Positions 1-8,593 of a DNA stretch of 64,000 nt are shown here, piece after piece (the stretch's first letter is position 1; every line of letters begins with the position of its first letter). Both the position numbers and the translations under genes were made by a program. Source of the stretch: JAQIBY01 sp034658655 (lineage in GTDB: Bacteria > Bacteroidota > Bacteroidia > Bacteroidales > ML635J-15); NCBI GenBank assembly GCA_034658655.1, contig JAYEFQ010000079.1:1-64000 (forward strand). The letters are read 5' to 3'. The notes beneath the pieces were generated by a model. That model made no database searches, was not told the origin of the DNA, and was given only the letters and a program-made list of their open reading frames with translations.

Positions 1-504
1 GAACACGTTTAATTTTATATGTTTTTAGCTTATCAATAATCAACGGCTTTTTCAAATCAAAAAAAAGTGCTCATAGGAAACAGGCATATTTTTTCAATAG
101 TAGTGTTGGGATGCATAAAAAGTTATATCACACATCAACAAAACCCGTTGCATTTTAACAATTTTTATTGCTTGTATCTATATGGGAGGGGGAGGGCAGT
201 TCGTATGAGTTTGTAAAAACTTCATGAGAAATATTTGTTATTTGCTAGATTTTTCTCTATATTTGAAAATAAATGAATATGATTAATTTAAAACTAATAA
301 TATGAAAAAGGTTCGTATCAAAAGACCATTGTTTCCTGTTAGTTAATCAGTGATTACATTTGCTTAACCAACGCAATGACAATTAAATTAACTGGCAGGA
401 TGGTTGAAATTGTAATAATGTTTCAGTGATAGGCATAATAATGATAATTTTTTAAAATTGTCATATTAAATTTCTTTATAATACTTATAAAAAAAGCAAA
501 AATC
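1..504. other. Gene-poor AT-rich region
   Basis: No open frame longer than about 20 codons with a convincing start is visible on either strand. The stretch holds A/T runs and one short G-rich patch near 183-198. I see no tRNA, no clear terminator and no full TAnnTTTG promoter element in front of the short open frame at 505. It may be decayed coding DNA, like the relic that follows it, but no family is recognisable. Confidence 0.5.
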
Positions 505-690
505 ATGAAATTATTTATTAAAATACTATTAATAAATATCTTGTGGATTTTTATTTTGTCACATGGGCTTTATGGACAAACCTACTATTATGGATTTAAT
601 GAAAAAATTCATATTGATCAACAGGCAAATAAGTATATTGCAGAATGTGATGCCAAGTTTGTTGATTTGGAAAGTTTTATCATATTATAA
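505..690 (+). pseudogene. Signal-peptide fragment of a secreted protein (probable relic)
   Basis: An ATG-started 61-codon frame. Residues 1-25 form a good signal peptide: MK start, hydrophobic core, then a cleavage-like LYGQ. The short remainder begins TYYYGFNEKIHID, which resembles the mature N-terminus of larger secreted Bacteroidota proteins, where a YYYY-G-K-I pattern opens a several-hundred-residue protein. The frame stops after only about 36 mature residues, and no continuation in another frame was found before the next signal peptide at about 710. I infer a truncated remnant. A genuine small secreted peptide is possible but less likely. Confidence 0.4.
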
Positions 691-709
691 TAACATTTAA
701 TCAATTTGA

Positions 710-1387
710 ATTATAAGACATTTACAAAAAATAATCATTATTTGCAGTTTTATACTGATAAATAGTTTAGTCTTTTCACAAAAATTAAGGGATGCTCACA
801 GTTATATTTATCCAGCAAATGTTGGGTATTATGAATTTCAACAGAATAATAGCGAGTATTGGGATCTATTTATTGTTAGCGAATGGGGTAGTGGTACAGG
901 TCCTGGTAGTAATCCGTTGGAGAGTGTGAATATGTTTTATTCTCACGATACATTGGTAATACAGGCATATCACGAATCACCTGCGCTCGATCATGCACAA
1001 GGAGGAGGTGAATATGATACAATTAGCTTGCCAACAGATTGGCAATGTAATAACAGTTCGGTAATATATGAAATTTATGCCATTTTGGATTATGGTGATC
1101 ATATAGATACTGTACCCGGCTATCCTGATACTCTGCTGTGTCAATCATCTGGTATGTTTGAATCACTGAATTTAGAAAAATCTATGATTTTCCCAAACCC
1201 TGCATCTCAACATTTTACAATTGACAATGCGAAAGGGAAACGTATTCGGATGTATTCAATGTCGGGGCGTTTAATACATAATTTCATTGCAGAAAATGAA
1301 CTCACGAGCATTGATGTTTCAAAACTTAAGTCTGGAATATATGTAGTTTTTGTAAATAATGCACCTCATAAAATTGCGGTTCATTAA
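710..1387 (+). CDS. Small T9SS-sorted secreted protein with non-standard start
   Basis: The open frame runs back from the clear C-terminus to a TGA at 707-709. The first codons after it are ATT (710) and ATA (713), followed at once by a perfect signal peptide (RHLQKIIIICSFILINSLVF-SQ), so translation should begin here although no ATG, GTG or TTG is present. A TTG at 917 would discard the signal peptide and about 70 residues. The mature part is rich in Gly, Tyr and Asp and matches no family I recognise. The last 75 residues are a type A T9SS sorting domain (FPNPASQHF, then MYSMSGRLI, then LKSGIYVV). Cargo of this kind is exported through the outer membrane and surface-attached or released. The start may be ATT, a mutated ATG, or the gene may be inactive. 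Confidence 0.6.
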   Translation: MIRHLQKIIIICSFILINSLVFSQKLRDAHSYIYPANVGYYEFQQNNSEYWDLFIVSEWGSGTGPGSNPLESVNMFYSHDTLVIQAYHESPALDHAQGGGEYDTISLPTDWQCNNSSVIYEIYAILDYGDHIDTVPGYPDTLLCQSSGMFESLNLEKSMIFPNPASQHFTIDNAKGKRIRMYSMSGRLIHNFIAENELTSIDVSKLKSGIYVVFVNNAPHKIAVH

Positions 1388-1410
1388 ACGAAAAATTTCA
1401 CATCAGAACT

Positions 1411-1725
1411 TTAATGATTTACCGAACCAATTTTATCTTCGATGGATTCAATTTTACCGTTAATCCGCCCGATGGGTTTATTTTTCTGAATATCAAAATT
1501 TACGACAGAATACACCCGATCACAATCATCAGCAAGTTGTGCATAGGCTTTTTCTAATAATGAAAGCGCAGAAGGCATGTCCTCTGTTTCAAAGATAGTT
1601 CCCATGGCACTTAACTTATACTCGTAACCACTTTCTCTTATCATTTTCAATATCCGACTTACATATTGACTTACACTCACCCCTTTATCGGTTGGAAACA
1701 TTGCAAAACTTACTAATACTGACAT
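1411..1725 (-). CDS. MTH1187 family thiamine-binding protein
   Basis: The 104-residue protein fits the MTH1187/YkoF-like family (PF01910) in length and pattern: MSVLVSFAMFPTDKG at the N-terminus, S-x-Y-V-x-R-I-L-x-M-I near 20-30, and the Y-K-L-S-A-M-G-T stretch near 37-44, which in the family forms the ligand pocket and dimer interface. Members are small ferredoxin-fold cytoplasmic proteins that bind thiamine or a related pyrimidine. It is the last gene of a minus-strand run and starts 9 bases after the LPP20-type lipoprotein gene, so it is probably co-transcribed, though its role in an otherwise envelope-directed operon is unclear. Confidence 0.85.
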   Translation of the reverse strand: MSVLVSFAMFPTDKGVSVSQYVSRILKMIRESGYEYKLSAMGTIFETEDMPSALSLLEKAYAQLADDCDRVYSVVNFDIQKNKPIGRINGKIESIEDKIGSVNH

Positions 1726-1734
1726 AATTTTCTT

Positions 1735-3111
1735 TTAATTAAAAACTGCTTGAAATATTGAATTTGCTGTTTTACGTTTCATGCGATTTATCCCTTCGGT
1801 ATAGGCTTCATTACTGGCTTCGTGCAAACTATTGCCATAACCCATGATTTCTTTTTCGCTTTTAGTATAAACCAATCGTTTATCACTATCAAACACACTA
1901 ACAAGATACTGAAGACTTACCGATTTCTGATAAGAACTTGCCTCTGCATTATGTGTATCACTTTCAATCCGTATAACAAAATCAGCCTCTGAGACACTAT
2001 TTGAAATCCGCATATTATTTTTTGCCATTGCTTGAAACAATGCCGATTTTAAATTAGATTGTTTGGATGATTCCCCAAAATCCTTTTCTGACGACTCAAT
2101 AAAAATCAGTGGTGATTGCACATTGATAACTAATTTAAAGGTGGGGGGAGGCATTTTTTGAATAACCGTTCGAATAAAAATATCTTTTGTTAAGCGGCTA
2201 AGCGTTACCATATTCAATTCCACGGTTAAGGTTTCCATCTGATTTTTACTTGTAACTTTATTAATCGGAACGTGAATTACACCATTTTGGTCGCTGGTAA
2301 GTTTATTATTCAACAAACCTGAGCCTGAAAAACTCAAGACAACTGGCATATTTGGTACTGGGTTTCCACTTTTGTTTGTAATCCTTATTTCCATCAAATC
2401 AGAAGCAACATGCATTCCACTGGTTACAAATACCGGATTTTCTTTCGACTCAAATCGTATCTCGTTAATACTTTGAATCAAATCACGATATACATTCGTC
2501 CCTAAATCAACTCTATTACTATCAATTAAAACATCTGTTGGTTCAGCCAGATAATCGGTAATATCTGAAAACGCCTCAACATAAGAATCAATAGCTTCGT
2601 ATTGTTTTCCTTTTGAACGTAACTCATTGGCTTGCAAATATTTTGTTTTTGCCTGTTGTAAAGCTGCTGTTTTTTTCTTGGCTTTTTGTGCTTGATATTC
2701 AGCTTTTGACAAACGACAATACATCCAGAAAATATCTCCTCCATCCCATGTGTCCACAACTTCATATCCTTCAATATTTCGATCAGAACTGGTTTGAATT
2801 TGGCGTTCATAGGTTTCACTTAGCTGATAATCGGTTTCAATGGTATTTATCACAGAGTTTGATGAAATATTAACGGATATTTCTTTTGACAAAACATTTA
2901 ATGCGCTGTTCCTAGCATTTTCTTTGTATGCATCCGGAGACAGTCCCGCTTTACGCGCCGAACCGATTCCTATGTAATGAAAGCCTGACGAAGGCCGTTT
3001 ATCAACCCATTCAGGCTTTGGTCCCTTTGGCTTTTGAGAGTTTTTTAAAACGCCACAACTACTTAATAAAACCAAACTAAAGGCGATTATTATTAAAAAT
3101 ACTTTTTGCAT
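1735..3111 (-). CDS. LPP20 family lipoprotein
   Basis: 458 residues. The first 19 form a lipoprotein signal (hydrophobic core then LLSSC, lipid-carrying Cys19). Residues about 34-140 (PEWVDKRP, then YIGIGSA, with an A-x-x-x-A-x-x-x-L helix and a YEVVDTW-x7-WMYCRL end) match the LPP20 pattern of outer-membrane lipoproteins. A helical TPR-like stretch follows (about 150-190), then a beta-rich middle with an Ig-like segment (NKSGNPVPNMPVVLSF), and a C-terminal alpha/beta domain (about 330-458). It starts in the TAATG overlap with the stop of the upstream lipoprotein gene, so the two are translationally coupled and probably work together at the outer membrane. Exact role unknown. Confidence 0.75.
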   Translation of the reverse strand: MQKVFLIIIAFSLVLLSSCGVLKNSQKPKGPKPEWVDKRPSSGFHYIGIGSARKAGLSPDAYKENARNSALNVLSKEISVNISSNSVINTIETDYQLSETYERQIQTSSDRNIEGYEVVDTWDGGDIFWMYCRLSKAEYQAQKAKKKTAALQQAKTKYLQANELRSKGKQYEAIDSYVEAFSDITDYLAEPTDVLIDSNRVDLGTNVYRDLIQSINEIRFESKENPVFVTSGMHVASDLMEIRITNKSGNPVPNMPVVLSFSGSGLLNNKLTSDQNGVIHVPINKVTSKNQMETLTVELNMVTLSRLTKDIFIRTVIQKMPPPTFKLVINVQSPLIFIESSEKDFGESSKQSNLKSALFQAMAKNNMRISNSVSEADFVIRIESDTHNAEASSYQKSVSLQYLVSVFDSDKRLVYTKSEKEIMGYGNSLHEASNEAYTEGINRMKRKTANSIFQAVFN

Positions 3112-4451
3112 TATTCCGGATTATAATTTACAATTCTTTTTACCGTTTGAGCAGAAACCTCATTAATCAATTCTTCTGATAAAGCATCCATGGTTTTAAT
3201 CTTTGACCTTGCACCCAAAAGTTCTTGTAATGCCTTACGCTTTCTATAACTTGTACGTATAACATCTTCATCAGAATCTGAATTTTCATTTTTCCAATAC
3301 CCAGGAACAAGATCTTGTTTTTTGCCATCGTATTTAGCATAATGAATTTGATCTTTGTTGTTTAAATTGAAACTCTTCGTTAATAATATTTCATTTGTAC
3401 GGGTGTCAACCATGCTGACATCAAACTTTATCATAGCAGCACGTTGCATTGATAACTCTTGGTATTTAACCTTTTTATAACTTGTTTTCGTTTGGGTTTT
3501 ACCCTCACTGTCTTTGTATGAGGTTTTAATTTCAAGATATCCTCGCTTAACTTCCTTCTTTAACCGACCTAAATCAAAATTAAAACTATGAATTGTCGCT
3601 TTCACAAGGACATCAGGCTGTACTGATTTTGTTTTACCATAGGCACTACGATTTGATGCATCATATTCTACAACCTTTAAAAATGGGTCATTCGACTGGT
3701 TTAATCCATTGATAATTTTACTTTTAATTTGGCTGCTAAGCTCTGATTTATTAGAATGATTTTTAATATCCTGAATTGCAATACGAATTGTTGCTGCTTT
3801 TTGTGATTCATTTTTCAGGTCAACACTTTCTTTGTAATTTCCAAAATTTGAAATAATCTCATCGAATAAATAATAGGCGCTTCTATACTTTTTATTTCCC
3901 ATATATTGAACAGCCTGACGATATTTCGGTTCGTAAATTGCAATATTGAGTTTTTCTTTACTGTCTTTATAATCAGCTTCAATTTTCACTATTTCAACAA
4001 AAATCCGTTCTGCCCCCGAAAAATCCTCATTATTTAGTTTTTTAACACCTTCAAAATACTGATCATCAAGATAAGTTCCTTTCACCTCATTATAGTATTC
4101 CTCATAATAAGGCGGGACTGTCAAATCAATATCGACTTGTTGTAACTTATCTTCAAATGTCTCTGCCTCAAGGTAATGATAAACAGCCTGTTTGTTATTT
4201 CCTTGATTATATGCAGTCATAAAATTACCGTACTTTTTATCAACAACACGTTGTCCTGTCCGTTTTAATCCAACCTGAGCATCAATATATGATTGTTTAG
4301 CAATTAATGATTGGTAATAAAGATCAGAGGCTTCCTGATACATTCCTTGCTCCTCAAACTTAGACGCTTTTCTCGCAAAACGCTTATGACTGCATGATGC
4401 ACCAACTAAAAGAATTAAAATGAAAACAAAATATTTAGTAAAATTCCTCAT
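3111..4451 (-). CDS. TPR lipoprotein with CsgG/LpoB-like C-terminal domain
   Basis: 446 residues with a lipoprotein signal (LVGASC, Cys20). Residues about 25-220 hold repeated helical pairs (KFEEQGMYQEASDLYYQ, then LNNEDFSGAERIF, then NKKYRSAYYLFDEI) of tetratricopeptide type, usually protein-binding. The C-terminal half opens with RIAIQDIKNHSN and continues with L-x-x-I-K-x-K-I-I-N-G-L and DTRTNEILLTKSF. To me this resembles the nucleotide-binding-like fold shared by CsgG, TolB-N and LpoB-type lipoproteins. This is inference from pattern, not a search result. Placed 66 bases after the transglutaminase-like gene and overlapping the LPP20 gene by 1 base (TAATG). An envelope scaffold or activator of a periplasmic enzyme is a reasonable guess. 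Confidence 0.65.
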   Translation of the reverse strand: MRNFTKYFVFILILLVGASCSHKRFARKASKFEEQGMYQEASDLYYQSLIAKQSYIDAQVGLKRTGQRVVDKKYGNFMTAYNQGNNKQAVYHYLEAETFEDKLQQVDIDLTVPPYYEEYYNEVKGTYLDDQYFEGVKKLNNEDFSGAERIFVEIVKIEADYKDSKEKLNIAIYEPKYRQAVQYMGNKKYRSAYYLFDEIISNFGNYKESVDLKNESQKAATIRIAIQDIKNHSNKSELSSQIKSKIINGLNQSNDPFLKVVEYDASNRSAYGKTKSVQPDVLVKATIHSFNFDLGRLKKEVKRGYLEIKTSYKDSEGKTQTKTSYKKVKYQELSMQRAAMIKFDVSMVDTRTNEILLTKSFNLNNKDQIHYAKYDGKKQDLVPGYWKNENSDSDEDVIRTSYRKRKALQELLGARSKIKTMDALSEELINEVSAQTVKRIVNYNPE

Positions 4452-4517
4452 GATATTTAATTTTTATCTGGTTTATAAAATTATTTTTTTCAATTATTGT
4501 ACAAGTTTACTAAAATT

Positions 4518-7091
4518 TCAATTCATAAAGTCAGGATGTACTGACAAAATTCGTTGATCTTGCTTTGTCCCGTAATCGATTAAAACATCCCCATTCACTT
4601 TAAAGAATTTCATATAATTTACATCAAAACTACGGAAAAGCGATTTATATTCGAGTCCTTTTATAACACTTAACTTTAAATTTCCTGTTTGATAATTATG
4701 AATACGCAGTTTTGCACCATCGTACAAATACACATTCCCCAAAAGAATTCGCGAATTATTTTTCAATCGAACGGTTAAAACACCTCGATTAAGCGTAATC
4801 TGCTCTATTTGCTTTAAACTCTCATGTAAACTGGCATTTTGAACAATAAAATTAGGATTTAAAGCATTCAAAGTCGCTGTAATTTCTTTTCCGCTCACGT
4901 TAAAACGATACTCCTCTAAGGTATTGAAAAAAGCTAAAATTCCTGAAACAGATTTATGATAAGCCATCTGTTCATATTCCATACTTGTTTTCTGCCATAA
5001 CTTCGCCATTTCTATGGAGCTCAGCTTTCGGGCTTCAGCATGATAAACAGGTGCTGGATTGTAGGCATTCAAACGGATTAACCCGTCAGGCAATACTGCG
5101 AGAACAGACGATTCATCAACACTCATATCATTAACATTCTTTTGCTCTATCAGCTCTCCTGCTTCGTTTAAATAATATCCGGTATAACCAGAGCGCATTG
5201 CTTCTTTCTGTTCATCATCAATCCTTACAAACCAATTTTCTTTTTGATTTTCATCATAGCTACTGATAAAGTGAGTTGAGAAATTTTCTTCCTCAATTCT
5301 CCCACTAACAAGTAAGTGATTCTCTGAAACCATCAAATGTTCAGGGGAAACATATTCTTCCTTATCAATTTTCATAAGATAACGCAATTGATTATCGGGA
5401 GTGAAAGATGCAATAAATCCACTGCGAGGTTTATGTGATGTCAATTGTTTTCCTGCAACTTGCATTTTCTTATTAAACGATCCACAGAGATATACATTTC
5501 CGACAGCATCTTGAATTGCAATTTGCTCAACATTATTTCGAAAACCTCCATTTTCATATATTTCAGACCATAAAGGTTCTGCAATTTCATCAATACTCAA
5601 ACGACTATCTAAGGGAATAATTACTGCTTGAGCATTCTCATATTGTGGCATACTTGCGCCAACCGGAGCCCCGATAAATGTTGGGTCGCAAACGGTGAAC
5701 CGCTCGCCACGGTATTCTACATATCGTCCTTTTACCCTATCATTAAATTTCACAGCAGAAGCAATATGTCCAGGATAATCAAGTCCAACAACTTGCAATC
5801 CTGTCAATTCTTCAACGAGATATGCAAATAAGACTGAGCGATCCTCACAATCAGCTGCTGGATACATAAATAATTCATCAGGAAAAAAGAACTTTTCATA
5901 TCCAAATTGTTCTTGGTCTGTCTGATAATCAAATTGTGACTGCACAAATTGTAAAATAACATTTACTGCAGCCTGTTCACTTTTCCCCTCAAGTGCCTTT
6001 TCAAAATATGCAAATAATGATTCTCGTGTAACAGGGGTCATGGCAGAATGAAAAAACACACGAATTTCAGACTGGGGGAAATCTTGATAAAACGCTTTAA
6101 GATTTTCGTTAAACGCAATTTTCACAATGTCATCATCAATTTTAAAATCTCGATAATTTATAGATAAAGAAAGATTTGGGACTTCATCCAAATGCACATC
6201 AAATATCCGCTCAGCGCCTGGGTAATCTTTGTTATAAGTATGAATATGCTTCATTTCATTATTGAGCACGTAATATTGTTGCCCGTCAATTTTCAAATAA
6301 GAAACGCCGTATAAAGCTGTTTGTGAGGGGATTAAAAGCGACAAGGCATCATCGTAATATGCGAGTTTGGTTTTATATCCCGATTTCAATAAAACAAACC
6401 ACTGAAATAAAACCTGCTCCTTTTCTGTAACACAAATTTGCTCAGACAAATCCTCAACAAGCAAAAGATATCCCCAATCATTAAGGCGCAATTGCCGTTG
6501 CACTTGAAATAACTGCTCAAGAAGGTCAAAATAATCCGTTTTACTTAAGGTTTCAAAATAAGAGGAAATGACATTCGCACCATTTGCAGTTCCGGGGTTT
6601 TGATGTAAATCTGGATCATATAAAAACTGCAGTGATTTTCCGTAGTAATTTAGCATCGCGGTTTTACGCTTCACCGACGGCTTAACCGCCTCTTGTGTTG
6701 GCAACTCAACCACTAAGGGCTTTTTTTGAATTGCGATAGGTTTTCGCTCAACAATTTCAGGTGTGCTGTCATCACGAGGATCAAGCACAGGAATTGCAGT
6801 GTTTTGTTCAACGTTCATAGAAGGTTTGTACTCTGGAATACGCTCCGGACCTGGCACGCGCTCCGGCTCCCGACCTTGAAACAATTCAAAGCGCTCCCAG
6901 TCCTTTCTTAAAAACTCAGCAAAAGCTTTATCCTGTTCCTCAACATATTTCCGAAAATTTTCGGCTTCTTGTTGTTTGTAATTTTCAAAATCCTGACGCA
7001 TTGCTTCAAGTTCATCTTCAGTTTGAGCAAATGACATAAGACTTGAAAACACAAGTACAATAAAACTTATCCTTCTAAAAAATTGTTTCAT
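4518..7091 (-). CDS. Secreted transglutaminase-like protein
   Basis: 857 residues from the ATG at 7091; a start 10 codons further up (7121) is possible, but MKQFFRRISF opens a clean signal peptide ending SFAQ. Residues about 22-70 are a charged helical coiled-coil-like segment with FAEFLRKDW, followed by a Pro/Arg-rich linker. A long alpha/beta region leads to a transglutaminase-like core whose triad is visible: Cys415 in AADCEDRS, His442 in YPGHIASAV, Asp469 in TVCDPTFIGAP. The rest (about 480-857) is beta-rich and resembles a propeller or WD-like domain. Such cores may act as peptidases or amide-forming enzymes; the substrate is unknown. First gene of the operon with the two lipoproteins downstream, pointing to a shared envelope task. 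Confidence 0.7.
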   Translation of the reverse strand: MKQFFRRISFIVLVFSSLMSFAQTEDELEAMRQDFENYKQQEAENFRKYVEEQDKAFAEFLRKDWERFELFQGREPERVPGPERIPEYKPSMNVEQNTAIPVLDPRDDSTPEIVERKPIAIQKKPLVVELPTQEAVKPSVKRKTAMLNYYGKSLQFLYDPDLHQNPGTANGANVISSYFETLSKTDYFDLLEQLFQVQRQLRLNDWGYLLLVEDLSEQICVTEKEQVLFQWFVLLKSGYKTKLAYYDDALSLLIPSQTALYGVSYLKIDGQQYYVLNNEMKHIHTYNKDYPGAERIFDVHLDEVPNLSLSINYRDFKIDDDIVKIAFNENLKAFYQDFPQSEIRVFFHSAMTPVTRESLFAYFEKALEGKSEQAAVNVILQFVQSQFDYQTDQEQFGYEKFFFPDELFMYPAADCEDRSVLFAYLVEELTGLQVVGLDYPGHIASAVKFNDRVKGRYVEYRGERFTVCDPTFIGAPVGASMPQYENAQAVIIPLDSRLSIDEIAEPLWSEIYENGGFRNNVEQIAIQDAVGNVYLCGSFNKKMQVAGKQLTSHKPRSGFIASFTPDNQLRYLMKIDKEEYVSPEHLMVSENHLLVSGRIEEENFSTHFISSYDENQKENWFVRIDDEQKEAMRSGYTGYYLNEAGELIEQKNVNDMSVDESSVLAVLPDGLIRLNAYNPAPVYHAEARKLSSIEMAKLWQKTSMEYEQMAYHKSVSGILAFFNTLEEYRFNVSGKEITATLNALNPNFIVQNASLHESLKQIEQITLNRGVLTVRLKNNSRILLGNVYLYDGAKLRIHNYQTGNLKLSVIKGLEYKSLFRSFDVNYMKFFKVNGDVLIDYGTKQDQRILSVHPDFMN

Positions 7092-7322
7092 AGCAATGAT
7101 TTTTTGTTTGGTTATTGACAATTTTTATGCCAATTTTTAATTGACTTTATTTCGCAAAATACTAAAAAACTCTTAAAACACCGAATACTTTGAATCTTAT
7201 ACTAATAAAAAGGATCTTTTAAAACAAAGCCATTGTGCTCCGATAAAAATCAAAAATCCCCTTAATAAATACAAGACAATAATAATTCTTTCTGACAACA
7301 ATGATATAAAGCTTTTATTTTG

Positions 7323-7330
7323 TAATTTTG
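7323..7330 (+). promoter_or_regulatory. Promoter -7 element (TAATTTTG)
   Basis: Exact match to the Bacteroidota -7 consensus TAnnTTTG, 19 bases before the ATG of the HD phosphohydrolase gene. No well-spaced upstream TTG was found. Confidence 0.5.
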
Positions 7331-7349
7331 TTTCAGTTGATTAAAAATT

Positions 7350-8588
7350 ATGCAAAAAGCAAATAAAAAGAAAATCATTAACGATCCGGTACATGGGTTT
7401 ATCCGCATTAATCATTCCATCTGTTTTGATTTAATGGAACACCCGTATTTCCAGCGTTTGAGAAGAATTTCCCAATTAGGATTAACTTTTCTCGTATATC
7501 CCGGAGCAATCCACACACGATTTCATCATGCCATTGGCGCCATGCATCTTATGAACACTGCAATTGATGTTATCCGGCAAAAAGGACATGAAATAACACA
7601 TGAAGAATCTGAAGCGGTTAGCATTGCAATTCTTTTACATGATATTGGCCATGGCCCCTACTCTCATACATTAGAAAAAGACATTGTTACAAATTGGGAT
7701 CATGAAACCCTATCATTGCTTTATATGGAAAAACTCAATGAAATATTTTCCGGAAGACTCAATCTTGCTATCAAAATTTTTAAAAACGAATATCACAAAA
7801 AGTTTCTACATCAATTAGTTTCCAGCCAATTAGATATGGATCGATTGGACTACTTACGTAGGGACAGCTTTTTTACCGGAGTTTCTGAAGGCGTAATCGG
7901 CTCAGAACGTATTATTAAAATGCTGAATGTAATGGACGATCAATTGGTTGTTGAAATAAAAGGGATCTACAGCATTGAAAATTTTCTAATTGCAAGACGC
8001 CTAATGTATTGGCAAGTATATTTACACAAAACCGTTATCGCCGCTGAAAAAATGCTAGAAACTACGTTGCAACGAGCAAAAGATCTTATCAAACAAAACA
8101 TAAAATTAGAAGCCAGCGATGCTTTACTTTGGTTTTTAAAAAATGAAAACTACAGTGATCCCGATGAAGTACTAGAACGTTTTTCTCTTTTGGACGATAG
8201 CGATGTTATGGCATCCATAAAATCATGGACAAAACATCCCGACAAGGTTTTATCTTACCTTTCAAACGGATTAATGAACCGTAAACTTTTTCGCGTGTAT
8301 TTGCAAAAAAATGCATTCAAATCATCTGAAATTGATAAAATAAAACGACATGTCAAGCAAGAATTCAATCTTTCTGAAAATGATTTGAAATATTTTGTGT
8401 TTAGCGAATCCATAGTAAACACAACCTATAGTGATATGAATGAGAAGATTAACATCCTTAAGCAAGGTAAGTTAACCGACATTGCAGATGCTTCTGAATT
8501 GTTATCTCCAGCAGCATTGAGTCGCGATGTAATAAAATATTATATTTGTTATCCGAAAGAAATTGATAAAAACATTGATTTAAAATAA
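7350..8588 (+). CDS. HD-domain phosphohydrolase (dGTPase/SAMHD1-like)
   Basis: 412 residues. The N-terminus DPVHGFI is typical of the HD hydrolases related to SAMHD1 and bacterial dGTPases. Metal ligands are visible: His59 in HTRFHHAIG, His97-Asp98 in LLHDIGHGPYSH, and the distal Asp in QLDMDRLDYLRRDS (about 162-164). The family removes triphosphate from dNTPs or acts on other nucleotides; the substrate here is not shown by the sequence. It lies 5 bases before lpxD and reads the same way, so it appears to head the lipid A operon. This linkage recurs in Bacteroidota, as far as I recall. Cytoplasmic; no signal peptide. Confidence 0.85.
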   Translation: MQKANKKKIINDPVHGFIRINHSICFDLMEHPYFQRLRRISQLGLTFLVYPGAIHTRFHHAIGAMHLMNTAIDVIRQKGHEITHEESEAVSIAILLHDIGHGPYSHTLEKDIVTNWDHETLSLLYMEKLNEIFSGRLNLAIKIFKNEYHKKFLHQLVSSQLDMDRLDYLRRDSFFTGVSEGVIGSERIIKMLNVMDDQLVVEIKGIYSIENFLIARRLMYWQVYLHKTVIAAEKMLETTLQRAKDLIKQNIKLEASDALLWFLKNENYSDPDEVLERFSLLDDSDVMASIKSWTKHPDKVLSYLSNGLMNRKLFRVYLQKNAFKSSEIDKIKRHVKQEFNLSENDLKYFVFSESIVNTTYSDMNEKINILKQGKLTDIADASELLSPAALSRDVIKYYICYPKEIDKNIDLK

Positions 8589-8593
8589 AACGC

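Noticed and set aside
2526..2873. Open frames on both strands inside the LPP20-type lipoprotein gene
   Set aside because: Shadows of a well-supported coding sequence with a lipobox and family motifs.
7092..7180. Possible minus-strand promoter (TATTTTG) for the transglutaminase operon
   Set aside because: One base short of the TAnnTTTG spacing; not distinguishable from AT-rich background.
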